Source: Stomoxys calcitrans
Lineage: Eukaryota > Arthropoda > Insecta > Diptera > Muscidae
DNA: 64,000 bases
Direction of reading: 5' to 3'
Assembly (NCBI RefSeq): GCF_963082655.1
Contig: NC_081553.1
Location: 38,465,205 to 38,529,204 of the forward strand
This document shows, piece after piece, positions 9,966-20,995 of this stretch. Position numbers and translations under genes: made by a program. How positions within the stretch are numbered: position 1 is the first letter of the stretch; each line of letters starts with the position of its first letter. The notes below the pieces were generated by a model that searched no databases, was not told where the DNA came from, and worked only from the letters and a program-made list of their open reading frames with translations.

Positions 9966-12505
9966 AACAAGTAATAGCGTGCCAAGTTCGGCCGGGCCGA
10001 ATCTTATATGCCCTCCATCATGGATCGCATTTGTCGAGCTCTTTTCTCGGTATCTCTTATTCGGCAAAACAAGTAAAAAGGCGTTAAGTACGGCCGGGCC
10101 GAACTTTGGATACCCACCACCTCGGGTATATATGTAAACCACCTTTCGTCAAAATCCTGTGAAAAATGCATACCTTATGCCCCATAGCAGCTATATCGAA
10201 ATATGTTCCGATTTGGACCAAATACTAATAACTACAAGTAATTGTTCAATTGTGTATAACAAAATATTGGTCTTTTAAGTAGCTATATATAAAAATAAAC
10301 CGATTTGAATCATGTACTACACGGATGTCGAAATGCTTAGCATAAGTCACTATGTAAAATTTCAGTGAAATCGTATTATAAATGCGACTTTTATGGGATC
10401 AAGACTATAAATCGAGATATCGGTCTATATGGCGGATCTGGACGGATCTGGATCAAATTTGAAAAGATTGTCGAAGGGCCTAACACAACTCACCGTCCCA
10501 AATTTCGGCGTCATCAGACAATAAACGCGCCTTTTATGACCCCAAAACCTTAGATCGAGAGATCGGGCTATATGGCAGCTAAATCGAAATCTGAACCGAT
10601 CTGTGTCATATTGCATATGTATGTCAAGGTGCTTAATTTAACCCACTGTCCCCAATTTCGGCCACATTGGACAATAAATGCGCCTTTTATAGACCCAAAA
10701 CCTTTAATCGAGAGATCGGTCTATATGGCAGCTATATCCAAATCTGGACCGATCTAAACCAAATTCACAAATTATGTCGAAGGGCTTAACACTACTCACT
10801 GTTCCAAATTTCAGCAAAATCGGGTAATAAATGTGGTTTTTATGGGCCTAAGATCCTAAATCGGAGGATCGGCCTATATGGCAGCTATATCCAAATTTGG
10901 ACCGATCTGAGCTAAGTTGCAGAAAAATGTCGAAGAGCCTAAGACAACTTAGTCCCAAATTTCAGCAAAATTGGATAATAAATGTGGATTTTATGGGTCT
11001 AAGACCCTAAATCGGAGGATCGGTCTATATGACAGCTATATCCAAATTTGGACCGATCTGAGCCAAATTGACGAAAGATGTCGAAGAGCCTAAGACAACT
11101 CACTGTCCCAAATTTCACCAAAATTGGATAATAAATGTGGATTTTATGGGCTTAAGACCCTAAATCGGAGGATCGGTCTATATGGCAGCTATATCCAAAT
11201 CTGAACCGATCTGGGCCAAATTGACGAAGGTTGTCGAGGGGCCTAACATAAATCACTGTCCCAAATTTCAGCTAAATCGAATAATAAATGTGGCTTTTAT
11301 GGTCCTAAGACCCTAAATCGGCCGATCGGTCTATATGGGGGCTATATCAAGATATAGTCCGATATAGCCCATCTTCGAACTTAACCTGCTTATGGACAAA
11401 AAATTAATCTGTGCAAAGTTTCAGCTCAATATCTCTATTTTTGAAGACTGTAGCGTGATTTCAACAGACAGACGGACAGACGGACAGACGGACGGACATG
11501 TCTAGATTGTCTTAGATTTTTACGCTGATCAAGAATATATATACTTTATGGGGTCGGAAATGGAATTGCAAACGGAATGACAAAATGAATATACCCCCAT
11601 CCTTCGGTGGTGGGTATAAAAAGGATAAAAGAAAAGAATTGCTATGTTGAATAGTAAGAATTGGGCCCTTTAGCTACCGAAGAAGTAAAATAGGGTAATC
11701 GGTTTACAGGGGAGCTGTATCAGGCTACACACCTATTAAGACCATATTCGACACGTAAGTTAAAGGTCATAAAAGAAGCCGTTGTACAAAATTTCAGCCA
11801 TATCGGATAATAATTGCGCCCCTTATAGGATCAAGAAGTCAAGATCCCAAATCGGTTTATATGGCAGCTATACCAGTTTATGATTTATATGACAGTTAAG
11901 TCAGGTTATGCACCGATCTGAACCATTCTCAGCATAGTTGATGGAAGTCATAACAAAACCCGTCATGTAAAAATTCAGCCATATCGGATAAGAATTGCGC
12001 CCTATAGTGGCTCAAGAAGTCAAGATCCCAGATCGGTTTATATGGCGGCAATATTAGGTTATATACCGATTTGAACCATACCTAGCACAGTTTTTGGAAG
12101 TCATGACATAACACCTCATGTAAAAATTCAGCCATATCGGATAAGAATTGCGCCCTCTAGAGGCTCAGGAAGTCAAGACCCCACATCGGTTTATTATATG
12201 ACAGCTATATCAGGTTATGGACCGCTTTTAACCATTCTTAGCACATTTGTTGGATGTCATAACAAATCACGTCATGTACAATTTCAGCCAAATCGAAAGA
12301 GAATTGCGCCTTCTAGTGGCTCAAGAAGTCAAGATCCAAGATCGGTTTATATGACAGCTATATCAAAACATGGACCGATAGGGCCCATTTACAATCCCAA
12401 CCGACCCTCACTAATAAGAAGAATTTGTGCAAAATTTCAAAAGGGAAAGTTAAGGTGCTTGCCATAGACACATGGACGGACAGACAAACGGTAGACTTGG
12501 CTAGC
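9966..12505 (-). mobile_element. HINE-like element, family B, split by a nested family A element
   Basis: The 3' end is on the left: AAGTAATAGCGTGCC, palindrome TTCGGCC-G-GGCCGAA, 'CCCTCCATCATGG', then 'CTCTTATTCGGCAAAA' up to 10,069. Its sequence resumes at about 11,619 (AAGGATAAAAGAAAAG) after the nested element. About five 'CAAGAAGTCAAGATCC' units follow. The 5' end is truncated within the 'CATGGACGGACAGACAAACG' block. Comparison with 37,118-37,260, where the two halves are joined without interruption, confirms the split. Confidence 0.8.
10070..11617 (-). mobile_element. HINE-like element, family A, nested and complete
   Basis: Runs from CAAGTAAAAAGGCGTTAAG to GGTGGTGGGTATA, with a palindrome (one mismatch), about eight 153-bp units and the full 5' block. 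The host family B sequence is interrupted within an A-run (GGCAAAA then AAGGATA), with no target duplication beyond A bases. This fixes both termini and fits Helentron integration between identical A/T bases. Confidence 0.85.
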
Positions 12506-12639
12506 ATCCCTTCCTAAAAATTTCAAACGGTTAAAAGAAGTCCTCTGTGAAACTTCATTTTAGAAGGCATACGGTCCTTCTATTAGATGACTTTAAAGGG
12601 CTGTTATCAAGCCTGATTGAAGCAGACCTTACGAGTTTT

Positions 12640-12912
12640 GAGGCCACCGTAGGTTAACAAGTCCGCCTATGACACCAAAAGTTTGAGTTCAAATCTCGGC
12701 ATGAATATAAGAAAAAGCGGCGCTGGGTAATGCTGGCTTCATATGTGGGGAATCCTGCCACGTTAAAATTTCTCTGCCAGGTGGTGTCGCTATGATGCAC
12801 GCCGTTTGGACTCGGCATTAAAATGGAAGCCCCTAATCTTTGCGTTCGGACTGCACTCAATGATATAAGGGCAGTATGCTCTATCCCTAAATGACATGTT
12901 CATGGGAAATTT
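12640..12912 (+). mobile_element. tRNA-like SINE, copy 1 (diverged)
   Basis: Head GAGGCCACCGTAGGTTAACA and AGTCCGCCTATGAC, B-box remnant GAGTTCAAATCTC, then the body and the shared tail 'CGGACTGCACTCAATGATAT'. It resembles the copies at 44,840-45,084, 56,298-56,710 and 63,808-64,000. Deletions in the A-box region make it inactive by appearance. Confidence 0.7.
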
Positions 12913-13353
12913 AGTAGTTAGTAGTACAAGTCTTCCCTGGGTAGCGCTGTGTTGGATGAAATTTCTATTTTGGTTTCCGACATCTAAAATGACTCAGAGA
13001 ACTATGCCAAAAACTTCTTTGGTTCCATTATACACCCTCTATATTCTTAAAATATTTTTTTTGTCCTCTTTCTAAAACCGAAGCACATTTAAAAATGTGT
13101 TATCACTCAAACTGAGCACTCTCTTCAAGAATATTTTTCTTGTATTAAAATCCTTAACCAAACAATTCCAACAACTTCCCCAATCTCATGCAGTCTTTAA
13201 ATGACATTGCAAAAACAAATGAATTTCAGAGAAGACAGAATACAGACATTGCCCCCGATGTTGCTGTTTGTTGCTGTTTTTATTTGGTGTCGCGACGACG
13301 GCCATCAAAAATTTAACCTAAAACTGACAAATTCATGACAAGAGCCTTAACAG

Positions 13354-13409
<56 letters not shown>

Positions 13410-13917
13410 CAAATGGCACAGTTTACAGCAGCCATTGCAGCACCAGCAGCAGAATCCGTATCCCACATCAGAATCAGAAGCACCCAAACAAGTCAACCAC
13501 CCTACAAATAGAACAACAACAGCAAAAAGTAAATCAAATGACAGCCACATTAAACATAGACTTCCATCCGTTGCAAAGCGCCCCCTATTGGTGGAGGACA
13601 TTTTATTGTAGGGAAAGAACACTCTTTTCCATCATTGCCACAGCCTGCAGCCCTTAGGCTTCATCAACACCGTGACTGAAAGTGAGCGAGTTTTGGGCGA
13701 AAATCAGTCACCGTCGTTTTGCTGTTACCACCTCCACCGCCGACGTCGTCTTCAACATGACAGCCGCCAGTCATATAGCCCCCAAACAAACCATTCTGTC
13801 ACTCATAAACTCTTGGCACTCAGTCATTCCCTTAGAGTCCCTGCTTAACAGTGTTGCCAATATTTTTAGTTCTCAAAATCAGGCATTTGATGAAATTACC
13901 TTAAAATTAAAGTTTAA
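12913..13917. other. Unique DNA with a CA microsatellite
   Basis: No transposon recognised. It includes the (AC)n run at 13,356-13,408, CAG-rich stretches near 13,440 and a slightly GC-richer segment near 13,640-13,800. Open frames there (for example 13,682-13,921) show no family resemblance and are not called as genes. Confidence 0.45.
13356..13408. repeat. (AC)n microsatellite
   Basis: About 26 uninterrupted AC dinucleotides. The Val/Cys-repeat frame read across its complement is an artefact. Confidence 0.95.
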
Positions 13918-15863
13918 ATAAAAACGTGTTAAGTTCGTCTGGGCCGAATCTTATAAACACTCCACCATGGATCGTATTTGTCGAGTTCTTTTTCCGATAT
14001 CTCTTTTTTGGTAAATAAAGGATAAAAGATGTATCAGGATATCGACCGTATAGGACCATATTCGACACGTATGTTGAAGGTCATGGGAGAAGCCGTTGTA
14101 CAAAGTTTCAACCAAATCGGATAATAATTTGGCCCTCTATAGGCTCAAGAAGTCAAGATCCCAGATCGGTTTATATGGCAGCTAGATCAGGCTGTGGACC
14201 GATTTGAACCATATATGGTACAGTTATTGGAAGTCGTAACAAAACACGTTGTGCAAAATTTCAGCCATATCGGATAAAAATGACGCCCTCTAGTGGCTCA
14301 AGAATCAAGATCCCAGATCGGTTTATATGACATCTATACCAGGTTATGGACACGGTATTGGACACTACACCAAAACAGCCAAATCGGATAAGAATTGCGC
14401 TCTCTGGAGACTCATGAAATCAAGATTCCACATCGGTTTATGAATGCAATATTTTAGCCATGTCGGATAATAATTGCGCCATCTAGCGGCCCAGATCGGT
14501 TTATATGACAGCTATTCAAGGTTATATACCGATTTGAACCATACCTAGCACAGTTTTTGGAAGTCATAACAAAACACCTCGTGTAAAATTTCAGCCAAAT
14601 TGGATAAGAATTGCTCCCTCTACTGGCTCAAGAAGTCAAGATTCCAAATCGGTTTATATGTCAGCTAGATCAGGCTATGGAACGATTTGAACCATACTTA
14701 GCTTAGTTATTGAAAGCCATAACAAAACACGTCATGTAAAATTTCAGCCAAATCAGATAAGAATTGCGCCCTCTAGTGCCTCAAGAAGTCAAGATCCAAG
14801 ATCGGTTTATATGACAGCTAAATCAGTTTATGGACCGATTTGAACCATGCTTAGCGCTATTATTGGAAGTTATATCAAAACACTTTATGCACATTTTCAG
14901 CCAAATTGGATAAGAATTGTCGCTCAAAAAGTCAAGATCGGTTTATATAACAGCTATATCAGGTTATGAACCGATTTGAACCTTACTTAGCACAGTTACT
15001 GGAAGTCATAGCAAGACACTTCATTCAAAATTTCAGCTCAATGAAGTCAAAACGAAACACCTTATGCAATATTTCAGTAAAATCTAATAAGAATTACGCC
15101 CTCTAGAGTCTCAAGAAGGCAAGATCTAGATCGGTTTATATGGCAGCTATATCAGGTTATCCACCGATTTGGACTATTCTTCGTACAGTTATTGAAAGTC
15201 AAAACGGGGCACCTAATGAAAAGTTTCAACGAAATCGGATAAGAATTGAACCCTCCAGAAGCTCAAGAAATCAAATATTCTCACAGTTATAGAAAGTGAA
15301 AATTTTCAGCCAAATCGGATAAGAACTGAGCCCCCTAGAGGTTCCTCTTCTGGAACTTCTAGGGGAACCTATGAAGATCGGTTCATATGGAAGCTATATC
15401 AGGTTATCCACCATTCTTGGCACAATTATTGGCAGTCAAAGAAAAACACCTTATGCGAAATTTCTGCCAAATCGGACAATAATTGCGCCCTCTAGCGGCT
15501 CAAGAAGTCATATATGAATATCTATTCATGTGGGAGCTATAACAGGTTTCGAACCGTTTTGGACCGTTCTTGGTATAGTTATTGGCAGTCATAGCAAAAA
15601 CACCTCTTGCTGCTTCATTTCAGCCAAAACGGTTAAGAATAGCAGAGTCACCTAGAGTCTCCAGAAATCAAGACCCGAGATCGGTTTATATGGCAGCTAT
15701 ATCAGATAATGAAACGATTTGGACCTATCTTGGCTTAGTTAATGAAATTCAAAACAAGACACCTTATGCAAAGTTTCAGCGAAATCGGTTAAGAATTGCA
15801 CCCTCCATAGTCATGAGAATTCGAGTTCTGAAATCGGTTTTTATGGCAGCTATATCAGGTTAT

Positions 15864-16311
15864 ACCATCGCGGTGACGGTGGGAAATCTGGAAGGAAGGA
15901 AAGAGGTTTCCGATTTGATGCCTGAGACGACACTTGAGATTGAGTGCGAGGCACTGCTGCCAGCGGCATAGTCTTGGACTGACGGAACACTAGTATTGAC
16001 ATCTAGAAGATCATGTTGTTACCCGGATGGATCAAAGCTGGAGGACAGAGTGGACCTGGGGGTCTACATTGAGAACCCAGCGACTGAGATCTGTTTTAGG
16101 CTGCCTGACCATAATACGGTCCTGCAGGCGGAGATCCGGTCGATCACGGAATGCGTGAGATAATGTGGTGCTAACGCGAGGACATCGAATGTGAACATCT
16201 TTACGGACAGTAAGAAGGCCATAAAAGCAACAACAACCAGGACGGTAAAATCGCGAACAAGCTTGGAATGTAAGAAGGAGATTAATGACTTCTCTGAGGA
16301 TGGTATGTAAA
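15864..16311 (+). pseudogene. LINE RNase H domain with two in-frame stops
   Basis: One frame runs through SDLMPETTLEIECEALLPAA, a stop at 15,969, then SWTDGTLVL, YPDGSKLEDRVDLGVYIENP (first catalytic Asp kept in PDGS), RLPDHNTVLQAEIRSI (catalytic Glu), a stop at 16,161, and NIFTDSKKAIKA (catalytic Asp). The last His/Asp motif is missing, so the domain ends early. It is clearly different from the LINE at 6.7 kb but of the same RNase H type. Inactive. Confidence 0.8.
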
Positions 16312-16473
16312 ACAATTTAGAATTTTGTAAGAAGCACAGAACTCCTAACTTAACAATTACTTTTTAGTTTTTAGAGTGCACAACAATCCGATTACCGGCT
16401 TAGGAGTATGTCCACAGTGGCATGGGGCGGATTGATATTCACACTCTCTTTTTCAACCCAACCAAACCTAACC
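15864..16473 (+). mobile_element. 5'-truncated LINE with 12-bp target duplication
   Basis: A 610-bp insertion in the family B array. ATATCAGGTTAT (15,852-15,863) is repeated as ATATCTGGTTAT (16,474-16,485), one mismatch. Taking the insert out rejoins the B unit in phase. It holds an RNase H fragment, a 3' UTR and a tail CAACCCAACCAAACCTAACC, the same pentanucleotide style as the array after the LINE at 6.4-7.7 kb. This is what target-primed reverse transcription with a simple-repeat tail would leave. Confidence 0.85.
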
Positions 16474-16721
16474 ATATCTGGTTATGAACCGATTTAGGCC
16501 ATTCCTGGCACAGTTGTAGGAAGTCCAAACAAAATAACTCATGACAAATTTCAGGCAAATCGGATAATGCTCAAGAAGTAAAAATTCAAGTCCGTTTTAT
16601 ATGGGAGCTATATCAGGTTACAAACCTATTTGTACCATGGTTGGGACAGTTATTGGCATTCAAACCTCAAGAAGTCAAGATCCGAGATCGGTTTATATAG
16701 CAGCTACCTCAAAACATGAAC

Positions 16722-17189
16722 AGGCAAAAAACTTGAAAATGGAAAAATTCGGCGATGCCCGGACGGGATTCGAACCTAAACATACGGAGCAACAGCGAGA
16801 GCCGTTGGTGTTGTCTAAAGTTCGAAGCAATAAATACATCTTCCAACAGATATACAGAATCATATGCATACCATGGGAGTAGTGTAATTTGGGTAGACAA
16901 AACATATGCCATTACACAAAAACACATGCATTGGTAAAAAAAAGCACAGCCAAAAGACAGGGTTGCCAAACTTAGTTTGTGTGGCATTTATATCATAGAG
17001 GAGTATTTGCAATAAAATCTGTATAAGTACAACATACCAACGCAAGGACCTTGAAACCTTCACACCCTTCAATTGTAACTAAATTACGAAACTCGTCCCA
17101 TAGTGGTTGGTGTGACTTGCGATCTTTGGCTTTCCTTTTCCATTTGCCATGAAAATCTCCGATCATTGAGCTGATCTCGAAAGAGAAAT
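16722..17189. mobile_element. tRNA-like repeat (SINE2), copy 1, with 10-bp target duplication
   Basis: A 468-bp insert in the family B element, flanked by AAACATGAAC (16,712-16,721) and AAACATGGAC (17,190-17,199). Near its left end the minus strand carries a tRNA-like block with B-box GGTTCGAATCC and an upstream small hairpin. The remaining body (shared with 61,831-62,326) has the landmark CTCCGATCATTGAGCT. The tRNA-like head is on the opposite side from a standard minus-strand SINE, so its direction is uncertain. Confidence 0.7.
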
Positions 17190-17364
17190 AAACATGGACC
17201 TATGTGGCCTATTCACAATCGCAAACGAACTACTCTAGTGGAAAGTATTTGTGCAAAATTTCAAACGCCTAGCTTTAGTGCTTCAAAGTTGGGGTGCGGA
17301 CAGACAGCCTGCTGTCTGAAAGACATGGCTAAATCGACAAGACGATTCAGAACATATATAAAGG

Positions 17365-18271
17365 ATGATTTTTTAGCTGTTACCTTTTTGGGAACGCTGT
17401 TCTAGACAGCCACTCACGTCTCCTGTTTTGCTTCGCTATCAAACATCTTCAGTTTGGTCTATAATTTAACCATGAATCGTCCAAAAAACGAACAACTCTT
17501 GCGAATTATTGAATTTTATTATCAAAATTCGTGTTCTTTAAGAAAGTTCATCGCTCGCTTCTTCTGAGCGACGAAGCTCATTTTTGGCTCAATGGTTACG
17601 TAAATAAGCACAACTGTCAATTTTGGAGTGAAGATCAGCCAGAAGCATTGCAAGAGCTACCAATGCATCCAGAAAATGTCACACTTTGAAGCGGTTTATG
17701 GGCTGGTGGCATCATTGGACAGTACTTCTTCCAGGATGATGCGAATCGTAACGTAACTGTGAATGGTGAGCCCTATCGTTAGATGATATCCAAAATGAAT
17801 GAACTTGAATTGCATGACATAGGGTTTCAACAAGACGGTGCCACATGCCACACAGCACGGGTAACAATGGACTTATTGAGAGGCGAGTTGGGTGAAGATT
17901 TTATTTCACATTTGGGCTGGACGTATTGAGAGACGAGTTCTGTGAACTTTTTATTTCACGTTCGGGACCGGTCATTTGGCAGCCTAGATCGTGCGATTTA
18001 ACGCCTTTAGACAATTCTTTGGTGGGGCTATGTTAAAGCTTATGTCTATACAGACAAGCCCGTTTCAATTGACGCATAGGAAGACAACATTGAAAGATTT
18101 ATTCGTGAGATACCGTTCAAAATGTTGGAAAGGGTATGCCAAAATTGGAATAAGCGGATGGCCCATTGGAGGCGCAGTCACGGTCAATATTTGCATGAAA
18201 TAATCTTAAAACATTAAATTATAAGGACTGTACTATAGATTGAATTTGGCATAGATACGTCTTTTTGATGC
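17365..18271 (+). mobile_element. Tc1/mariner-superfamily element, internally deleted
   Basis: A transposase pseudogene with short flanks: the left GCTGTTACCTTTTTGGGAAC and the right TTGGCATAGATACGTC regions are the likely ends. I could not see a clean inverted repeat pair or TA duplication. It lies between a truncated family B element and a truncated family C element, so it broke one or both. Confidence 0.65.
17472..18217 (+). pseudogene. Mariner-like transposase pseudogene
   Basis: The transposase would bind terminal repeats and cut and paste the element at TA. It starts at MNRPKNEQLLRIIEFYYQNS (first helix-turn-helix), then jumps directly to LLLSDEAHFWLNGYVNK, so about 130 residues (the rest of the DNA-binding region and the linker) are deleted compared with the usual about 340-residue protein. 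The catalytic landmarks are SDEAHF (first Asp), FQQDGATCHTARVTMDLL (second Asp) and a degraded CDLTPLD...GYVKAYVYTD (third). There are stops after ENVTL and PYR, a partial duplication of the GELGEDFISH region, and frameshifts before the last helix and HEIILKH. Not functional. Confidence 0.85.
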
Positions 18272-20868
18272 ACACTGGTTAAGTTCTTGAACGGGCCAAA
18301 TCGGACCATATTTGGATATAGCTGTTATATAGAGCGATTTTCCGATAAAATGTCTATTGACTATTCAGATCGGACTATATTTAGACAGAGCTACCATATA
18401 GACCGATCTCCCTATAATGGGTCTGAAGACCATAAAAACTTTACATATTACCCGATTTCTATGAAATTTGAAATAGTGGGTTAATTTAAGCCTCCTGACA
18501 CCTAACCCAAATATAATTCAGATCAGACAATATCTAGATTAAGCTGCCATATGGACCGGACTCCCGATTAAGGGTCTGAAACCCATAAAAGCTTTCTTTT
18601 TTAACCGATTTCGCTGAAATTTGAAACAGTGAGTAGTTTTACGCCTCCCAACGTAGGGTTCAAATATGGTTCAGATCGGACTATATTTAGATATAGCTTC
18701 CATATAGACCGATCTCACGATAAAGGGTCTGAAGACCATAAAAGCTTTACTTATTACCCGATTTCGCTGAAATTTGCAACAGTGGGTTATTTTAATCCAG
18801 CCGACATCTGACCTAAATATGGATTAGATCGGCCCATAGTTAGATATAGCTGCCATATAGACCGATCTCCCGACAAAGGGTCTGAAGACCATAAAAACTT
18901 TACTTATAACCCGATTTCGCTGAAATTTGCTACAGTGGGTTATTTTAATCCTCCCGACATCTGACCTAAATATGAATTATATCGGCCCATAGTTAGATAA
19001 AGCTATCATATAGACCGATCTGCCGATAAAGGGTCTGAAGCTCATAAAAGCTTTGTTTTTTACCGACTTCGCTAAAATTTGAAACTTTGAGATATTCTTA
19101 GCCTCCTGACACCAACCCTTACTATGGTTCAGATCGGACTATATATAGATATAGCTGCCATATAGACCCATCTCCAAATAAAGGGTCTGAAGCCCATAAA
19201 AGCTTTATTTATATCCTGATTTCGCTAAAATTTAAAACAGTGAGTAGTTTAAGACCACTCAACATCCGACCTAAATATGGTTCTGATCGGACTATATTCA
19301 GATATAGCTGCCATATAGACCGATCTCCAAATAAAGGGTCTGAAGCCCATAAAAGCTTTTTTTGTTAACCGATTTTGCTGAAATTTGAAATAGTGGGTTA
19401 GTAGAAGCCTCCCGACATCTGACTCAAATATGGTTCAGATCGGACTATATTTAAATATAGCTACCATATAGACCGATCTCACGATAAAGGGTCTGAAGAC
19501 CATAAAAGCTTTGTTTATTACCCGATTTCGCTGAAATTTGCAACAGTGGGTTATTTTAATCCTCCCGACATCTAACCTATCTATGGAATTGATCGGTCCA
19601 TATTTAGATATAGCTGCCATATAGACCGATCTGCCGATAAAGGGTCTGAAGCCCATAAAAAGCTTTATTTATTAACCGACTTCGCTAACATTTGAAACTT
19701 TGAGTTATTCTTACAACCGACCTTACTATGGTTCAGATCGGACTATATTTAGATATAGCTGCCATATAGACCGATCTCCAAATAAATGGTCTGAAGCCCA
19801 TAAAAGCTTTTTTTGTTAACCGATTTTGCTGAAATTTGAAATAGTGGGTTAGTTGAAGCCTCCCGACATCTGACTCAAATATGGTTCAGATCGAACTATA
19901 TCTGGATATAGCTTCCATATAGCTGCCATACAGACCGATCTCCCGATAAAGGGTCTGAGGCCCATAAAAGCATAATTTTTCAACCGATATTGCTGAAATT
20001 TTAAACAGTGAGTAGTTTTACGCCTCCCAATATAGGATCCAAATATTTTCCAGATCGGACTATATTTACATATAGCTGCCATATAGACCGGCCTCCCGAT
20101 AAAGGGTCTGAAGCCCATAAAAGCTTTTTTTGTTAACCGATTTCGCTGAAATCTGAAACAGTGAGTAGTTTTACGCCTTCCAACATACGAACCAAATATG
20201 GTGCAGATTGGACTATATTTAGACCGATCACCCGATAAAGGGTCTGAAGGCTATAAAAGCTTTATTCATTACCCGATTTCGCTGAAATTTGCAACAGTGG
20301 GTTATTTTAATCCTCCCAACATCCGATCTAAATATGGTTCTGATCGGACTATATTTACATATAGCTGCCATACACACCGATCTGCCGATAAAGGGTCTGA
20401 AGGCTATAAATGCTTTATTCATTATCCGATTTCGCTGAAATTTGAAACAGCGAGTCGTTTTGCGCCTCCAAACATAGGATCCAAATATGGTTCGAATCGG
20501 CCTATATTTAGATATAGCTGCCATACCGACCAATCTCCTGATATAAGGTATGAAGCCCATAATAACTTTATTTTTTATTCGATTTTGTAAAGATCGGGCT
20601 GTATGAAGATACAGCTGTCATATAGACCGATATGCCGATTAAGGGTCTGAAGCTCATAAAAGCTTTATGTATTGCCCGATTTTGTTGAAATTGGAAATAC
20701 AAAATTCTACATTGACTTATTAGACCACCCAATATCCTTGCCGAATTTTGTTGCATAAGTTATCTAATTTTCACTGGATTGTGACGAAAGTGGGTGTACA
20801 TATATACCCGAGGTGGTGGGTATCCAAAATTCGGACCGGCCGAACTTAATGCCTTTTTACTTGTTTTT
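18272..20868 (+). mobile_element. HINE-like element, family C, long array, 5' end missing
   Basis: About 16 tandem units with the C signature 'GGGTCTGAAGCCCATAAAAG' and core 'GATATAGCTGCCATATAGAC'; for example TAGATATAGC starts at 18,688 and 18,841, 153 bp apart. The 3' end is complete: GAGGTGGTGGGTATCC, palindrome TTCGG-ACCGG-CCGAA, TAATGCCTTTTTACTTG, then T-run. The 5' hairpin and GTCCGTC block are gone, replaced by mariner sequence. Only short spurious frames. Confidence 0.8.
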
Positions 20869-20924
20869 TTGGAAAAACTTTCCCAAAAGCTCTTAAAAAA
20901 TCACCCTTTATATACTTCATTGAT

Positions 20925-20995
20925 TCTCAGATCAATATTTTGATGTGTTACAAACTGAATGACGATATTAGTATACCCCCATCCTATGGTGGGGA
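20925..20995 (-). mobile_element. HINE-like 5' end, solo fragment
   Basis: Contains 'GATCAATATTTTGATGTG', 'TTACAAACTGAATGACG' and TATACCCCCATCCTATGGTGG, the extreme 5' end on the minus strand. No array is attached. Confidence 0.6.

Larger units (their letters stand above)
13918..17362 (-). mobile_element. HINE-like element, family B, long, with two insertions
   Basis: 3' end on the left: AAACGTGTTAAGTTCG, a degraded palindrome, 'CACTCCACCATGGATCG', then about 13 family B units. It is interrupted at 15,864-16,473 by a LINE fragment and at 16,722-17,189 by a tRNA-like repeat, each flanked by a short duplication of the B sequence. The 5' block resumes at 17,200 ('GTGCAAAATTTCAAACGCC', 'GGTGCGGACAGACAGCC') and is truncated near 17,362, where mariner sequence begins. 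Confidence 0.75.

Noticed and set aside
13347..13622. Cys/Val-rich minus frame
   Set aside because: Its C-terminus is the (AC)n run; the rest is not conserved-looking.
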